A stretch of DNA of 64,000 nucleotides. It comes from Aegilops tauschii subsp. strangulata (taxonomy: Eukaryota; Streptophyta; Magnoliopsida; Poales; Poaceae). Location of the stretch: the NCBI RefSeq assembly GCF_002575655.3, contig NC_053036.3:643582736-643646735 (forward strand), given 5' to 3'. Positions 39,801 through 50,300 of this stretch are shown here, piece by piece. How positions within the stretch are numbered: the stretch's first letter is position 1; the number at the start of each line of letters is the position of its first letter. The notes beneath the pieces are model-generated. The model was not told the origin of the DNA. It saw only the letters and a list, made by a program, of their open reading frames with translations, and did not search any database. The translations under genes were made by a program, and so were the position numbers.

Positions 39801-42800
39801 GGAGTGTGGTGCCAGCATGGTTTGCAAGGCCGGATGTTAAGAAGAAGCGTGGCAGTAGCAAGAGCATCGGGCCAGAACCTAGCAGGCATGTGTGCATGCA
39901 AAAGCAAAGCACGAACACTCATTAAGGGTGCGAAGTACACGTTCTGCTCGACAGTTTTGTTGGGATGTATATGGACATGTAAGGCCAAAGATGGTGCCAT
40001 GAGTGGAGAGAAGATGGCGAATGGCGAGATTATCAAATTCTTTTCCGTTGTCCGTTTGAAGATGAGCAATGGTGCGATGAAAGTGGGTGTGGACGTAAGC
40101 GTAAAATGAGTGGAGGGTGGAGGCGACGTTGGATTTTTGACGTAACGGAAAAGTCCAAGTGAAGTGAGAAAAATCATCTAAAATCACAAGATAATATGAT
40201 AAGACCGAATTACTCGGCACTGGAGATGTCCAAACATCGCAATGAATAACATCAAAGAGAAAAGTGGCTACTGATGTAGATGAGGGAAACGGTAAGCGAA
40301 CGTGCTTTCCGACGCGGCAAGCATGACAAGTGTGCGCCGCTGATTTATTACATGAAAAAGAAAAAAAAATGCTCAAAATTTTGTGAAGAGCGTCGGCGCC
40401 AGGATGTCCAAGTCGAGCGTGCCAAAGCGAGACGTCGGCATGGACAGCAACCGGACCGCCACTCGTTGTAGGACCGCATGGGTAGAGATCATCGGGGGAA
40501 TCACATCGGTGCAGAACCCTCCGGGAGCGAGCATCCTTGACAGAGAAACCAAGAGCGTCAAACTCAACAGTGACAGGATTTTCACGAGTTAGAGTATGAA
40601 CAGAACATAGGTTTTTGATTAAGGATGGAGAAATGAGCACATTATTAAGAGTTAAGGAGGAAGAGGGAAACGGAAGGGAGGACGAACCATGATGGGTGAT
40701 GGGAAGAGAGGACCCATCACCGACCACGATACGAGAATTGAAGGGGTAGGGAGAGGCACGGGAGAGGATACCGGGGTTAGAAGCCATGTGAGCGGCGGCG
40801 CCGGTGTCCATGTACCAAACACCACCGCCATCGTAGTTGCTCGGGGAAGGGGTGGCATGAAGGGCGGAGAGGAGGGCGGGATCCCAAACACCGCCGTGTG
40901 CCCCGCCGTATGCGCCATAGGCCGGAGGACCACCGTAGGGCGCGACACCACCATAGGCCGTGGGACCCCCGTAGGTCGCAGCACCACCATATGCCGCAGG
41001 ACCGGGGGCGGGAGCGGTCAGTAGAGCCTGGTGAGAGGCCGGGCGCGCGCCGAGGATGCCCGGAGCAGGAGGGAGGGGGATGGGCATGGAGTAAGCATGC
41101 ACCACCCCCATCCAGGGGTTGTACCCCGACAGCCAGGGCAGGGTCGGAGTCGCGGCGGGCGCGGGAGGGCGTGGCGCCTAGTTGGAGTTGCGGGCCCGAC
41201 CCCTGCGACCCTTCTGCTTGCGGCCACCCGTGGGGGCAGGCGCGGGAGGCGGGGTCGGAGCAGGTGCACACGGTGCAGGCGGGGCGGAAGGCGCGCCATG
41301 GCCCACGGCGAGGCCGACGTGGAGGGCGGTGTGCGTCGCTTGCCGAGCGGAGTGGCGAAGGCGCTTCTCCTCCATGCGAAGATACGTGACCGCCTTGGCG
41401 TATGTCGGCGTGACGACGGAGAGGTTGGCGGCGGACTGGCCAAGGTCGGGGTGGAGGCCTCGAAAGAGGTTGGTGAGGAGGACGGAGTCGTCGATGGCCA
41501 TGCCGACGTCGCGTAGCTCGTTGGCGTGAACCTTCAGCCGCGTGCAGTAGTCGTCGATCGAGAGATCGTTCTGCTGCATAGTGAAGAACTCCCCTTGGAG
41601 GAAAACACGACGCTGGAGTTGTTTGTCGAGGAAGAGATTGCACAGCCGTGTCCACATGGCGTACGCCGACGGATCACGGGCGTTCACCATGTTGAAGAGA
41701 CTTGCGGAGATGGTGAGGAAGAGCCACTTGACGATGCAGGCGTCCACGGCGAGCCACTCGTCGTCGTCCTTCATGCCGCGGATGTCAACACTCCCGTCAA
41801 CGTGCTCGATGAGACGGTAGGAGCGGAACAGCAGCGCGAAGTAGGTGCGCCACGCGTTGTAGGATGGCAAGTCGAAGTCGAGGACGGCGGGTACGTGGTC
41901 CTTGATGTGGAGCTCGTTGAGGCGGTCGGAGGTGAACATGGCGCCGACGAAGGAACCAGCATCGGAAGGGTCAGCCTTGGAGCGGGACATGGTGGCGGAG
42001 AGGAGAAGGAGGTGGCGACGGGTGGCTAGGGTTTAGGTGGTAGTAGAGAGAAGGGGCGGCGGCGGTTGCGGTAGAACAGCAGCGGCGGCGGTGGTAGGGT
42101 TTGGGGAGTAGGCGGCGGCGGCTACTGGAGGTAGTAGTAGCGGCGCCGGCTTGGGGTTTGGTTGGGAGGAGGAGGCGGCGGCGGCTACGGAGGAGGTAGC
42201 GGCGGCGGCGCTAGGGTTTGGAGGAGGTGGCAGCGGCGGCTATGGGAAGGAGCGACGGCTGCGGGGGAGCGGAAGCGAGGAAGATCGCGGAAAAACTGAT
42301 AACATGTAGAAAGATTATGGGATGCAACTCAATTGTATTCCTCGGAGGTGGTCACAATATATATACGAGATGCCTTGCGTGACAAGAAAACTAATCCTAT
42401 CATATCTCTAGAAGTCAACTATATAAGGCTAGAGATCGTAGGAAATAGCAGTACAATATGTCACGTTCAACATCCATAATTACATAAAGTTGCATTTTGG
42501 AATTTAATAGGAAAATTCTACACCATTTATAAAGTTGCATAAAGAAGATGTGCTGCTGGACATACTCATTACCTGAAACTTGCTTACAATTTGTTCACTC
42601 TTATTCTCTGCATTCATTCTACATTTTCGTCTTGTGTGTGTATGTAGATCGCTGTTGGGACCGATCCCTGCACTGATCAGCTGCTTATGTTTTATCTGTT
42701 TGTTTATACAAACTTTTACTTCCCAGGTTTCTGATAGTGAAAATCGGAGGACTCTGGTTCCCACTTAAAAAGAAGTCTGTCTAGAGTTTATTTACTTAGT

Positions 42801-44225
42801 TATTATCAAGCAGTTTGTAATTTTCTGTTAACTGATAGCTTGCTCTTTTTATTGTGTGTGTTTGATTCAGAGTACATGGCTGGAGGTAATCTGTATGACT
42901 TCCTTCACAAGCAAAACAATACCTTGGAGCTTTCCTTGATTCTTAGGATTGCTATTGGCATCTCGAAAGGGATGGATTATTTGCACCAGAATAACATCAT
43001 CCATAGAGACTTGAAGTCTGCCAATGTATTAGTTGGCGATGGTCAAGTACGCATATCGTTTTTTTAGGGACAAGTATTCATGTTGTTTCTCCATGTACTT
43101 TTCAATTCAATATCATTAAAATGATAATTTGTTCTTTTGAAACAGGTCGTGAAGATTGCAGACTTTTCTGTTGCTCGTCAACGATCGCAAGAGGGAGATA
43201 TGACTGCTGAAACTGGCACCTACAGATGGATGGCACCTGAGGTGTGTTGTCGGTTTGTTCATTTGTCCTTTAGCATCCTTTCCCCTTCCTACAAAATATA
43301 TACAATAGCCTATATAGATTTGCTCGACCACTCTTTTGTTGTTGCAACACACATATACCAAGACTAAATCCCTAAACCTCGTGCGGAAACTATGTGCTAT
43401 GACTTTGATAACGAATAGCCTGTCCTGTTTTCCTCCGCTATTTATTAGTCATCCACATCTTCACAGCAAGTTTATGAAGAAATGCATATTTCTGTGTACT
43501 ATCTCTGCTTTCACTTTCGTCAGAGCTCAGAAGACAGGTTCTATGGAACCGAGGCATTGTGACTACGTGATGTACTTATTAGAATTTCTTGTCATGCCAG
43601 GTGATAAACCATAAGTCTTATGATCACAAGGCAGATGTCTTCAGCTTTGCTATTGTTCTATGGGAGTTGGTCACTTTAAAGGTAAAACGTTAGTGTTCGG
43701 TGTTCATCGAACACCAGTACTTTGATTAAAGGTAATAACCTTGCTTAGTCCTTCTATACAGGTCCCATATGAAAGCCTGACACCATTGCAAGCGGCACTG
43801 TCAGTAAGGCAGGTACTACATTTGATGCCAACGAAGTTAAATTACAGTTTTGGTATTGTGCATCAGCTGTCGATAGTGGACATGCAAGTATGAGAGATGA
43901 GCATTGCTCCTTGTTTTTCAGGGACTTCGCTTGGTGATTCCCTCGAGCGTGCATCCGAGATTGTCTAAATTGATTCAATGGTGTTGGGGTGAAAACCCCC
44001 ATACGCGACCCGTTTTCTCTGAGATCACCGCAGAACTGGAAGATATCTTGCTGACTTTTCAGGTTAGGTTGCTGCTGGATCTGTAGGCCTTAAGGCTCAC
44101 GAGAAGATGGAATTTGAAAACTAAATAAAGTGAAGTTATTCTGGTTAATTTTTGACGGGTTCCTCGGACTAATGAAAAGCAGCATGTTCCTGCAGGTCGC
44201 CTCCCGCTCCAAAGGAAGCCATTGA
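33814..44225 (+). CDS. STY8/17/46-type protein kinase (Raf-like, ACT domain), intron 8 hosting a copia element
   Basis: Fourteen exons join in phase: 33814-34128, 34228-34337, 34895-34964, 35083-35193, 35855-35902, 36106-36239, 36457-36564, 36646-36719, 42871-43046, 43146-43241, 43601-43681, 43762-43812, 43922-44062 and 44196-44225. They give 514 residues. The N-terminal region ([34 protein letters not shown]) and the ACT-like domain (about 147-205; [18 protein letters not shown]) are those of the plant STY dual-specificity kinases, known to phosphorylate plastid transit peptides in the cytosol. Kinase motifs are ASGSFG, the Lys276 in [12 protein letters not shown] (368-375) and MAPE (411-414). 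The DFG triplet reads DFS (388-390), a notable change in the metal-binding glycine. Intron 8 is 6.15 kb because of the antisense copia at 37131-42472; the splice sites are intact. Function is inferred. Confidence 0.88.
35760..35805. mobile_element. Partial Stowaway MITE in kinase intron 4
   Basis: The left end reads CTCCCTCCGTCCTAAAATAAG after a TA, but no matching right terminal repeat follows before the exon at 35855. It is a truncated copy. Confidence 0.65.
37131..37298 (-). repeat. LTR of the copia element (3' LTR in element orientation)
   Basis: 168 bp, TG...CA on both strands. It is identical to the other LTR except for three transitions (near 37190, 37212 and 37249). It is unusually short for a plant copia LTR. 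Confidence 0.95.
37299..41177 (-). pseudogene. Copia pol region (protease, integrase, RT, RNase H), broken
   Basis: Reading leftwards: protease [11 protein letters not shown] (about 40800); the pre-integrase motif [11 protein letters not shown]; integrase with HCDVW, TDNGKEF and [12 protein letters not shown] with [30 protein letters not shown] and [10 protein letters not shown] (YVDD at 38248-38259); RNase H with [19 protein letters not shown] and SSAEAEYRA. The frame is lost inside integrase near 39950-39960, again in the proline-rich linker near 39.4-39.7 kb, and near RNase H. A TAG replaces the expected Gln after YGLK (about 38384). The polyprotein cannot be translated whole, so movement, if any, was helped in trans. 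Confidence 0.88.
41178..41990 (-). CDS. Copia gag protein
   Basis: An intact 270-residue frame from ATG at 41990 with the UBN2-type gag fold: [56 protein letters not shown] and [17 protein letters not shown]. Instead of a CCHC zinc knuckle it ends in a basic tail ([16 protein letters not shown]). It is separated from pol by one TAG, with pol continuing in the same frame, so this stop is either a point mutation or a readthrough site. Confidence 0.85.
   Translation of the reverse strand: MSRSKADPSDAGSFVGAMFTSDRLNELHIKDHVPAVLDFDLPSYNAWRTYFALLFRSYRLIEHVDGSVDIRGMKDDDEWLAVDACIVKWLFLTISASLFNMVNARDPSAYAMWTRLCNLFLDKQLQRRVFLQGEFFTMQQNDLSIDDYCTRLKVHANELRDVGMAIDDSVLLTNLFRGLHPDLGQSAANLSVVTPTYAKAVTYLRMEEKRLRHSARQATHTALHVGLAVGHGAPSAPPAPCAPAPTPPPAPAPTGGRKQKGRRGRARNSN
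42305..42472 (-). repeat. LTR of the copia element (5' LTR in element orientation)
   Basis: 168 bp. It is followed on the minus strand by the primer-binding site and a GC-rich, GGC-repeat leader (41991-42290) before gag. Confidence 0.95.
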
Positions 44226-44709
44226 CATATCAAACAAAAGATACAGATGAAATCGCCGACCCACGTAGCTGGACCCTTCTTTCACATTGTGGCGCGCAAA
44301 CACTGGGACATGTGTAGACCATCTTCTGTATATATATGCCATGTATATAATTTTGTGCTCGGTTGTTTTGGTCCCCCCCCCCCCTCGCTATAAAATCTCA
44401 CAGGACAAACTGGGTTAAGTCAGCACACCCATGCTACATAATCTAAGTGATATACTTTTATGTTTTATATGGTTATTTGTTTTGTGAGTGGATTATAGTT
44501 CAATGTATTTGGATTTTTGGTTCATGTACGATTATGAGTTTGTCTTGTAAGAACATGAGATGAAAATGCCATTATCACATGTTCCATTTTGGTTATTACT
44601 CGCTCCGTCCAAAATAAGTGTCGCAAATTTAGTACTCCCTCTGTCCCAAAATAAGAAGAAAAATAAACAGATAACATTTTCTCAAAAGTAGAAAAATATG
44701 AATGCTTAC
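44226..44709. mobile_element. Kinase 3' flank with two nested partial Stowaway ends
   Basis: The left part is the STY kinase 3' UTR and includes a C-homopolymer near 44373-44386. At about 44606 CTCGCTCCGTCCAAAATAAG and at about 44635 CTCCCTCTGTCCCAAAATAAG are two Stowaway-type ends in the same orientation. The second directly abuts the broken end of the phosphoglycerate-mutase-like fragment. No right-hand terminal repeats were seen. Confidence 0.6.
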
Positions 44710-45213
44710 AAGAATTTGTTGATTTCTCTTATGGGACATAAAAGCTTTATATGCCTCTGGCCTTTCTTTGGCAGTATCTTGAAGCGTCAGGCCCTGCACA
44801 TCTCCTATGTGCCTTTCTCTAAGTGCAGGATCAAACACAACCTGTAATGCAAATTGCTTGCTCATTAATATTATATCAAACAAATTTTCTAACACAAATT
44901 ACATGGAAGCAACGTGGTGTATGGCTGAAATGTTTGAATAACAGAAAGAGTCAAGGTGAATGAACAAACATTGGGTAAATTGCAGATTTTTGCTATTCTT
45001 CTTGCAGTGTCTGCTGCCCGCTTCAAATCGGATGAGTATATGGCAGCTGGTTTGGCTTCTTTAGACAGCCAATGAGCAACCTTGGCATTAAAGCCAAATA
45101 AGTTCCACATAAAAAATGCTACTCTAGATGTCCTGAGGTAATATAAGTGAGCCATACAATCCCGCAACAGCTTGCTGCCTCACAGTCTCATTCAGCTCTG
45201 CATCCAAGTGTCC
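44710..45213 (-). pseudogene. Phosphoglycerate-mutase-like (histidine phosphatase) gene fragment
   Basis: Three in-phase exons remain: 45171-45213, 44970-45080 and 44710-44841. They read GHLDAELNETVRQQA, VAHWLSKEAKPAAIYSSDLK and VVFDPALRERHIGDVQGLTL, which is the middle of the plant PGM-like/2-carboxyarabinitol-1-phosphatase-like family. The first exon with the catalytic RHGET motif and all exons after SHKRNQQI are missing, so the protein could not work. The 3' break coincides with a Stowaway end. The surviving exons have no stops, suggesting a fairly recent truncation or a copied fragment. Confidence 0.82.
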
Positions 45214-46834
45214 CTAGAACAGGAGTAGGATACCATATCAGATCGATAGAGGGTTGGGTAATGTGCAAATACGCACTAGAGTTGGAAATCATATCATGCC
45301 ATTAAATGTATTGTCCTGACCTATTTATTCAGATTATAAATAAAATCAGATAAGGGAAATTGGCCCTAGCATACCATCATTTGTTGGCATTAGCTCACAC
45401 ACACTACAAAACTGCTAGTTGGCTCCGTACTATCCAACACCGGGGCTCTAACCTTTGTTGCGACTCTCTCTAAACAGAGCTCATATACGGATTCCTAAAA
45501 GCTCAACTTCATTTATAAAAAGCCAATGGTTTCCAAGTATTAAGTAACTAAAAGTGGAGAATGAGAGCTCTCACAGATGCAATTTGTGGTAACCACCTTG
45601 TCTTCTTCCCTTTGATCTGCATCGACATTTCTGATTTCTGAAGAATCTGGCAGGGAAAAGCAAGAAAACATCACATGAATGAGATGTAATGGAACAGAAT
45701 AATTTTCATGGTCATTGATGGTTTGACTTGTGTGGCTCTCTCTAAACAGAGCTCATATAAGGATTCCTAATAGCTCAACTTCATCTATAAATATACAATG
45801 CCTTCCAAGAAGTCAAAACTAATTTGTGGTAACGACCTTGTCTTGTTTCCTTTGATCTGCATCGACATTTTTCTGATTTCATATTAATCTGGCAAGGAAA
45901 ACCAAGAAAACATCACATGAATACATTCAAATTTCCATGAAACGTTCATGTCATCTCTTTCTAACAAAACCGAGCATGAAAAACATGGTTAACTAAACTG
46001 AGTATAGAAACGGTAAGACAGGAAATAAAATTATTATTAAGCGAATTTCATAAAAGACAATGTATAATTGATTGACTTGTTCCATGCAAGCTTCAACAAG
46101 ATAAAATGAACAAAGGAGATAATATGAAGCTAAACAGTAAATAGTTAAATGCAACTTCGATAAGAAGAATATTAGAACAGAATACAAGTTATGGTAGAAA
46201 TCAAAACAGAATATTTCACACAACATAACTTAATAATTCATAGTCGGTAGATATAACTGGGCAAAGGGTATAACTGGGCTTGGTACTTGAACAAACAAAA
46301 CAACAACCTACTGGCAAAACAGAAGTAGATAGATGAGCACCATACTGGGCAAAGGGTATCATACCATACTTCATAGCATTCTTCTGTCACAACATTCTGC
46401 AGCATAGCTGTGCACCAATTTGATCACATGTTAAACAAGACTGATCAGTAGTTCATGAGCAACGTAACATGCCTGCATACTGTGTACAACTGATGCCATA
46501 TCACCAGTGAAAATGAGCTCACATTCCATATTTCTATCGACTGGGCAGAGATTTTAAGCATGACAAAAAAGAAAACTAAGCGTTTTGCTGCAGCTCAAGT
46601 TCCCAGCAGAGCATATCCATCAGATTCTATTTGTAAAAAAATGAAAGCAAATATTATTCTACACTAGAGAGAGTAACATGGCATGGAATATTAACAAAAC
46701 ATTTCAGACACTTTGCATAACGTGCCTGCTTAACCATCAAACCAGAAACAATTCTCACAGCTTGACTTGCACGTTATAGCAGTAATAGAAGTAGAAACAC
46801 ATCTAGAGATGACTTATAAAACAGAGTCAATAGC
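45214..46834. other. Intergenic DNA with a tandem duplication
   Basis: About 45460-45690 and 45735-45925 are two diverged copies of the same sequence (shared words AAACAGAGCTCATATA, CTTTGATCTGCATCGACATTT, AAGAAAACATCACATGAAT). They lie where the missing 5' part of the PGM-like gene would be expected, but I cannot read the RHGET exon in them. The remainder is AT-rich without recognised genes. Confidence 0.5.
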
Positions 46835-47200
46835 AAGGTTTTGGTTACCGGTCGAAATTTCAAGATTTCCCATGGTTACCGCGTATTTCCATGCCCCTTG
46901 GTAAATCGCCATACCGAGCAAAAAATACCATTTTTTGAAAATTTTGAATTTAAACACTCGAGTTACAGTAAGGTACATAGGATCTATTTAATGCCATGAG
47001 AGTTGGTTCTGGCGTGGTGGTAGCAACCTAGTTCCTGTTTTGAGAGGTCTCTGGTTCGAATATTCGTTCATTCACTTATTTGAATTCAAAATTCAACTAT
47101 AAAATTCGCTCGAAATATTCTCGGTATTTCTCGGTAACCGTGGTAACCACATTTAGCAGTCCCCCTCGGTAAAATTGCCTCATTCGGTAACCAAAACCTT
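46835..47200. mobile_element. MITE with AAGGTTTTGGTTACCG terminal inverted repeats
   Basis: The 366-bp element begins AAGGTTTTGGTTACCG and ends with the exact complement CGGTAACCAAAACCTT. Sub-terminal GGTAACC and GGTATTT words are repeated in both orientations, giving a strongly symmetric structure. It has no coding capacity. A target duplication could not be decided, so the superfamily is open. It sits at the point where the inverted-duplication arm ends. Confidence 0.82.
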
Positions 47201-47393
47201 ACTCGATACACACATGGTCGAAATCTTAAATAGCAAATATATGCAACAATAGGTCCACATCTTACATAACTGATCGAATACTTGAACAGACAAACAACTA
47301 CTGGCAAAATAGAGAAACAGATAGATATAACAGGGCGGTGGGTATCATGCTTCATAACATTGACGCCTGAGCACCATCGAACATTTATCCCTC

Positions 47394-50300
47394 TCACAGA
47401 ATAACCTTGTTGGTTCGAAGAATAGTTGACCAAGCAATGGTAATCTTCACCGTAGAGCCGTGAAGGACACATTCATGTTCGCTTATGCCACAATACTGAG
47501 GCTTGACCATGAAATCAGCTTTCGCAGAAACATTAGGAGGAGAGTCTGAGTAGGCTTCTATGAAAACATTCAAGGTTTCTTCCAATTCTTCAGAATCGTC
47601 ACTAACTGTCCTTAATTCAACAGAAACAACATGCCTTGACAGATCAAGGTAACCATTTTTTCGCCTATTGGCATCTTCCCACCATCACAATAACGAGAAT
47701 CAAGCAACACAACTTGGGTGGGCGGGGCAGTGCCTTGACCTCCATGAGGTGGTGAGGAGCAAGCAACTCGGCCTCCATGAATGAAAGGGGTTGTACTGCT
47801 TTTAACAAAGCCACCGACGCGCAAGAAAGTTGCTTGGACTGATTCACGGTATAGTTGCTGCAGGCTTAACTCTATTGTGCAAAGACGGTTCTCCAAGGTA
47901 AGAATATATAAATCATCATCGGCATGATATTGACTGTGCTGGCATCTCTTAGTGATCAACACCGTGTCCTCAGACTCCGAGGGGCCCTTAAGTTTTAGTT
48001 GGACTTCAAGGCTAACATGGTCCTGAGCCAAAATTGCACGAGATGGGCCAGTCAAGCACAAGAAGGGTTTCTGCAGGCATCATCATTACACATGCTTAAT
48101 TAATTGCAACAAACCATTGGATCAACAAAGTAAGACGCATGAAACAAGGGGAGGAGATAAAAGGAGATTTAACAGAATACGGCAGACGCATACTTCTTGG
48201 GTGATCTCTTGGAAATTGTCCCTTTCCCGTAAGAAGAGATAATTGCGTCTGTGATCCACACTGTCTCGTGCAGCGATGAGGCCGTACACTTTGAGTGGCC
48301 ATTCCAGGAGTGGCCATTGCAGGTACAAATCAATGTTGGCAATTTTGAAGGAGAAGATCTGCAAGGTGATCTTGTTGGAAGCAAGATGGTGTGGGATCTG
48401 TCTCGGCGTGTAGTGTGTAAAGTGCATGGGGCTCACTAAGGCTGCACCCACAATTTTGTCAATGAAAATATTTAAGTTAGTGTACATTGATCCTACTAAA
48501 CCATGAATTTAATCGGTACTTGCTACAAGGCTCCAGGACCGGATGGATTTCCGGCGGAGTTCTATAAAAAATGCTGGCATATTATTAAGGGGGATTTGTT
48601 ACCGATGTTCCATGATTTATTCTCTGGACAGCTTCAGCTATTTCACCTGAATTTTGGAACAATAACCTTGCTTCCTAAGAAAACAGAGGCTGTGAGAATT
48701 GAGCAATTCAGGCCAATCTGTCTTCTTAACGTTAGTTTCAAAATTTTCACCAAGGTCAGGACTAATAGGCTCACACAGATTACGCATTATGTGGTGCAGC
48801 ACTCCCAAACTGCTTTCATGTCGGACAAAAACATCCTAGAAGGGGTTGTGGTCCTTCATGAAACGACCCACGAAATCCACACGAAAAAACTAGGTGGAGT
48901 TGTTTTCAAGGTGGATTTTGAGAAAGCGTACGACAAAGTCAAATGGCCTTTCCTTCAACAGGCCTTGCGTATGAAAGGTTTTGATGAAGCCTGGAGACGA
49001 CATGTAGAATCTTTCACGCAAAAAGGGAGTGTTGGAATTAAAGTGAATAATGACAAGGTCATTACTTCCATACACATAAGGGCCTTAGACAAGGTGATCC
49101 GATGTCTCCTATTTTGTTCAACATTGTAGTTGATATGTTGGCAATTCTAATAGGAAGGACTAAGGAAGCTGGACAGGTTGGTGGCTTGGTGCCTCATCTA
49201 GTGGATGGAGGTGTATCCATCTTACAGTACGCTGATGATACTATCATCTTTATGGAGCATGACTTGGCAAAAGCAAGAAATATGAAGCTGGTGTTATGCT
49301 TATTTGAACAATTGATCGGGTTAAAGATTAACTTTCACAAAAGCGAATTGTTCTGTTTTGGAAGAGCCAATGAGGAACAAGAGGCTTATAGGCAATTGCT
49401 TGGGTGCGAATTGGGGACTCTTAACTTTTACGTATCTAGGTATACCAATTCACCATCGTAAGCTAACAAACAGAGAATGGAAGTGCATTGAGGATCGATT
49501 TGCTGGAAGGGCAAGCTCATGTCATACGGAGGCCGATTAATTCTCATTAACTCGGTTCTCACGAGTATGCCTATGTTTCTTTTGTCTTTTTTGAGGTTCC
49601 AGTTGGAGTTAGGAAAAGACTGGACTTCTATCGATCCCGTTTCTTCTGGCAAAGCGATGAACTAAAACGAAAATATAGGCTCGCCAAATGAGATATTATT
49701 TGTAGACCAAAAAACCAAGGGGGTCTTGGCATTGAAAATCTTGAGGTCAAGAACAGATGTCTTCTCAGCAAGTGGCTGTCTAAGTTATCTGTAGAGATAG
49801 AGGCCACATGAGCTCAAATTCTCCGTAGTAAGTATCTTCACTCCAAAACTTTGTCCCAAGTGACAGCAAGGCCGACGGATTCGCCTCTTTAGAAAGGGTT
49901 GATGCGAGTCAAATCAGCCTTTTTCAATAGGACCAAGTTTATAATCGGAAATGGTACCAACACGTGTTTCTGGGAGGATACTTGGCTAGGAGAGACAACC
50001 CTCGCGCTTCAATACCCGACTCTTTATAATATTGTTCAACGACGCGAGGCGTCTGTTGCAACAGTATTTCAGTCCATCCCCCTCAATATTCAATTCAGGA
50101 GAACGCTAGCCGGTAATCGTTGGGAAGCTTGGCTCCATTTAGTGTGTAGACTGATGGAGGTCCAGCTATCTCAACAACCCGATCAGTTGCGCTGGAAGCT
50201 TACTAGGACTGGGGAATTTACAGTTAAATCGATGTATCTCGATGTTATCAACTCTAGCTCCATTCCTAGTTCCAAACATATTTGGAAAGTCAAAGTTCCT

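Larger units (their letters stand above)
37131..42472 (-). mobile_element. Ty1-copia LTR retrotransposon, complete but defective
   Basis: The 5342-bp element is bounded by two 168-bp LTRs and a perfect 5-bp target duplication TCCAT (37126-37130 and 42473-42477). On the minus strand the order is LTR, primer-binding site TGTTATCAG (close to the initiator-Met tRNA match TGGTATCAG, at 42296-42304), gag, protease, integrase, reverse transcriptase, RNase H, a polypurine tract (GGGGGGATGGGGGGG, at about 37299-37313), LTR. Integrase before RT defines copia. The LTRs differ at 3 of 168 positions. The coding region carries several frameshifts and stops. It lies antisense in intron 8 of the STY kinase. 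Confidence 0.95.

Noticed and set aside
44899..45167. Minus-strand frame DCMAHLYYLRTSRVAFF as coding
   Set aside because: It is the intron between two PGM-like exons read through. The splice GCT|GTTGCG...AAG|GTTGCT restores the family sequence.
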